The translations under genes and the position numbers were made by a program. Positions 7,683 through 8,741 of a DNA stretch of 8,741 nucleotides are shown here, piece by piece. Numbering within the stretch: the first letter of the stretch is position 1; each line of letters opens with the position of its first letter. This stretch comes from Clostridiales bacterium (GTDB lineage Bacteria; Bacillota; Clostridia; Oscillospirales; Oscillospiraceae): positions 1 through 8,741 of the forward strand of contig JAJPXR010000196.1 of NCBI GenBank assembly GCA_021205375.1, in the 5' to 3' direction. The notes below the pieces were generated by a model. It made no database searches, was not told the DNA's origin, and saw only the letters and a list, made by a program, of their open reading frames with translations.

Positions 7683-7808
7683 ACCGTCCAACTCGATCAG
7701 CCTGCTAATTTACTGCCAAATTTCAGCCGTTTTTGCTAATCAAAATCGGCCTCCAGCTAATCGCAGCAATTTTTCAGCAAAATCCTGCTAATCGGAAAGT
7801 TGGACGGT
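7683..7808. repeat. 126-bp segment bounded by a perfect 11-bp inverted repeat
   Basis: ACCGTCCAACT (7683-7693) and AGTTGGACGGT (7798-7808) are exact reverse complements. The left copy doubles as the right boundary of the tRNA cassette. The segment holds the phased GCTAAT motifs and lies between the tRNA terminator and the 3' end of the integrase fragment, where an attachment-site arm region would be expected. Confidence 0.75.
7704..7807 (+). repeat. Two imperfect 52-bp repeats with four phased GCTAAT motifs
   Basis: GCTAAT begins at 7704, 7735, 7756 and 7787, with spacing 31, 21, 31. The unit of 31+21 nt is therefore repeated twice (7704-7755 and 7756-7807). The 31-nt parts also share TTTCAGC (7721-7727 and 7772-7778), shifted by one base. 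All spacings are near whole turns of the helix (about 3, 2 and 3), placing the motifs on one face. Confidence 0.75.
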
Positions 7809-7825
7809 CAACATCCGAATGTTTT

Positions 7826-7849
7826 ATAGAGCGTCCCAGATGCACCAAT
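7826..7849 (+). other. Possible tRNA-derived relic
   Basis: ATAGAGCGTCC (7826-7836) is identical to 11 nt of the D-arm region in the truncated tRNA-Arg (7392-7402). It is followed at once by CAGATGCACCA, which resembles a tRNA 3' end with CCA. The anticodon and T arms are absent. It may be a scar of an earlier integration, or chance. Confidence 0.35.
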
Positions 7850-7882
7850 TATGTACTTCATCAAGCAAAAACAATCTCCCGG

Positions 7883-8167
7883 TCAGTGTTCTACCGGAGC
7901 CTCTTCTTTTGTATGGTAGAAGGCGTCCTCAAAACGGCGGGCGTTGATAACCCGGTCATCGTCCAGGATGTGCGAATAAACATCAGCAACCATTTTGACC
8001 TGTGCGTGTCCGGAATCACCCTGCACTGACTTGATGTCGCCGCCATTCAACTTCAGCTTGTAGGTGATGCTGGAATGACGCAGGGAGTGAAATACCACTT
8101 TGGGAAGGTCGTTAGCCTTTCCTTCGTAGGTTGATATTGCCCATGTGTTGACACCATAGATGTTCAT
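7883..8167 (-). pseudogene. Tyrosine recombinase/integrase, C-terminal fragment (Tn916/phage-like)
   Basis: The last 94 residues or so of a phage/ICE integrase. From the internal Met at 8167, FHSLRHSS (26-33) holds the box II residues H27 and R30, GHAQVKMV (53-60) holds H54, and ADVYSHILDDDR (61-72) holds the nucleophile Y64. The LKLNGGDIKSVQGDSGH run is typical of Firmicutes Tn916-type integrases. The N-terminal arm-binding and core-binding domains and the first catalytic arginine are missing. Upstream of 8167 the frame has only 12 further codons (unlike an integrase) before a stop, where sequence passes into the broken acetyltransferase gene. The fragment therefore cannot be catalytic. Its 3' end faces the repeat region and the tRNA, the usual side for the attachment site. 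Confidence 0.85.
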
Positions 8168-8171
8168 GTAG

Positions 8172-8726
8172 GAGAAGTTGCAAAAGGCAGGATGGTATGA
8201 CTGCTATGGCTATTATCAGGAAGACAGCCTTGTGGCATACGCCTGTTATATCCAGACCCAAAGCAGTTCTTATGCGCTGCTGGATTACTTCGCCGTTGTC
8301 CCCGAACTCCGTGGGAAAGGAATTGGCAGCGAGTTTTTGCGGAGCCTAAACGGAAATGTATCAGCGAAGCGCGGCGTATTCATCGAGGCCGAGAGTCCTG
8401 ATTCCGCTAAGACGGAGGCGGAAAGACAGACACGGGAACGTCGCATTCGTTTCTATCTTTCGAATGGGGCAGAGAGAACAAACGCAAAATGTCTGTTGTT
8501 TGGAGTGGACTACAATATCCTGTTCATTTCCACTGGCAATGCTGTTGATACATAGGAAAAAGAGGGCCAACACCATGCTGTGGAGGAGTTGTATCAGGAA
8601 CTATATGGACGGGTTTATGGACATTTGTGTAAGCCATATGTAAAGGCTGCGCCGTATTTGTGGTGCAGTCTGGAGGAGTACAAAAGAAAATGGTTCTATG
8701 TCAAGAGTTGGGGCAGAGAAAAATAA
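8172..8726 (+). pseudogene. GNAT N-acetyltransferase, 5'-truncated and interrupted by an in-frame TAG
   Basis: GNAT-fold protein remnant. Its frame opens after a TAG at 8169-8171, in the junction with the integrase fragment. The first usable start is TTG at 8178, with AGGAG only 3-4 nt before it. From there, YACYIQ (21-26) is a central strand, LLDYFAVVPELRGKGIGSEFL (34-54) is motif A with the acetyl-CoA loop R45-G-K-G-I-G50, and LLFGVDYNILFIS is the C-terminal strand. The N-terminal helix and strand expected before GWYDCYGYY appear lost. TAG at 8553-8555 ends the frame after 125 codons. The same frame then continues for 56 codons (HAVEELYQELYGRVYG..., ending KSWGREK) to TAA at 8724, and this looks like the natural C-terminus. 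Two independent lesions argue for a pseudogene, although the 125-residue piece could still be expressed. Confidence 0.75.
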
Positions 8727-8741
8727 CCCGCAAAAATAGTG

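Larger units (their letters stand above)
7441..7697. repeat. 257-bp segment bounded by 14/15-nt inverted repeats and carrying a tRNA
   Basis: The left end ATCGATTGGACGGT (7441-7454) and the right end ACCGTCCAACTCGAT (7683-7697) are reverse complements apart from one extra base. Enclosed are the whole tRNA-Arg(CCU) and its terminator. No transposase is inside. It may be a tRNA cassette moved by the adjacent integrase, or paired recombinase-binding sites that happen to flank the tRNA. Confidence 0.6.

Noticed and set aside
7704..7807. CRISPR array
   Set aside because: Only two imperfect 52-bp units, no exact repeat longer than 7-8 nt, no unique spacers and no cas genes.

Overview
The window looks like chromosomal DNA from a Gram-positive anaerobe of the Clostridia, most likely a gut Oscillospiraceae relative (Flavonifractor/Lawsonibacter-like). 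This is inferred from GC-rich coding sequence with strong AGGAGG-type ribosome binding sites, clean TTGACA/TATAAT promoters, CCA-encoded tRNAs, a DUF4230 plus Smr-domain gene pair, and a Tn916-like tyrosine integrase fragment. No species-level claim can be made from the sequence alone.

Positions 1-7070 are ordinary core genome. In order they hold: the 3' part of an AlaA-type aminotransferase (+) with its terminator; a convergent two-gene operon (-) encoding a small Smr-domain protein and a membrane-anchored DUF4230 protein; a tRNA-Arg(CCG) with a near-perfect promoter and a strong terminator; an inositol monophosphatase family gene (+); a bidirectional terminator; an NAD-type malic enzyme (-); and the ribosome-associated GTPase typA/bipA (-) with its own promoter. 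AlaA (pyruvate/glutamate/alanine) and malic enzyme (malate to pyruvate) both act at the pyruvate node, but they are transcribed separately.

Positions 7070-8741 are different: more AT-rich, poor in intact genes and rich in repeats. A 5' half of a tRNA-Arg(CCU) stops one base after the anticodon loop. An intact but different tRNA-Arg(CCU) starts 65 nt later, inside a segment of about 257 bp bounded by 14/15-nt inverted repeats. Beyond it lie four GCTAAT motifs at 31-21-31 spacing inside a perfect 11-bp inverted repeat, then the C-terminal third of a tyrosine integrase, then a GNAT acetyltransferase that has lost its N-terminus and carries an in-frame TAG.

The simplest reading is the decayed end of an integrative element that used tRNA-Arg(CCU) as its attachment site and carries, or sits beside, a replacement tRNA-Arg(CCU). 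This junction region is where undescribed biology is most likely. The inverted ACCGTYCAA motifs and the helically phased repeats look like recombinase or accessory-protein binding sites, but that is inference.
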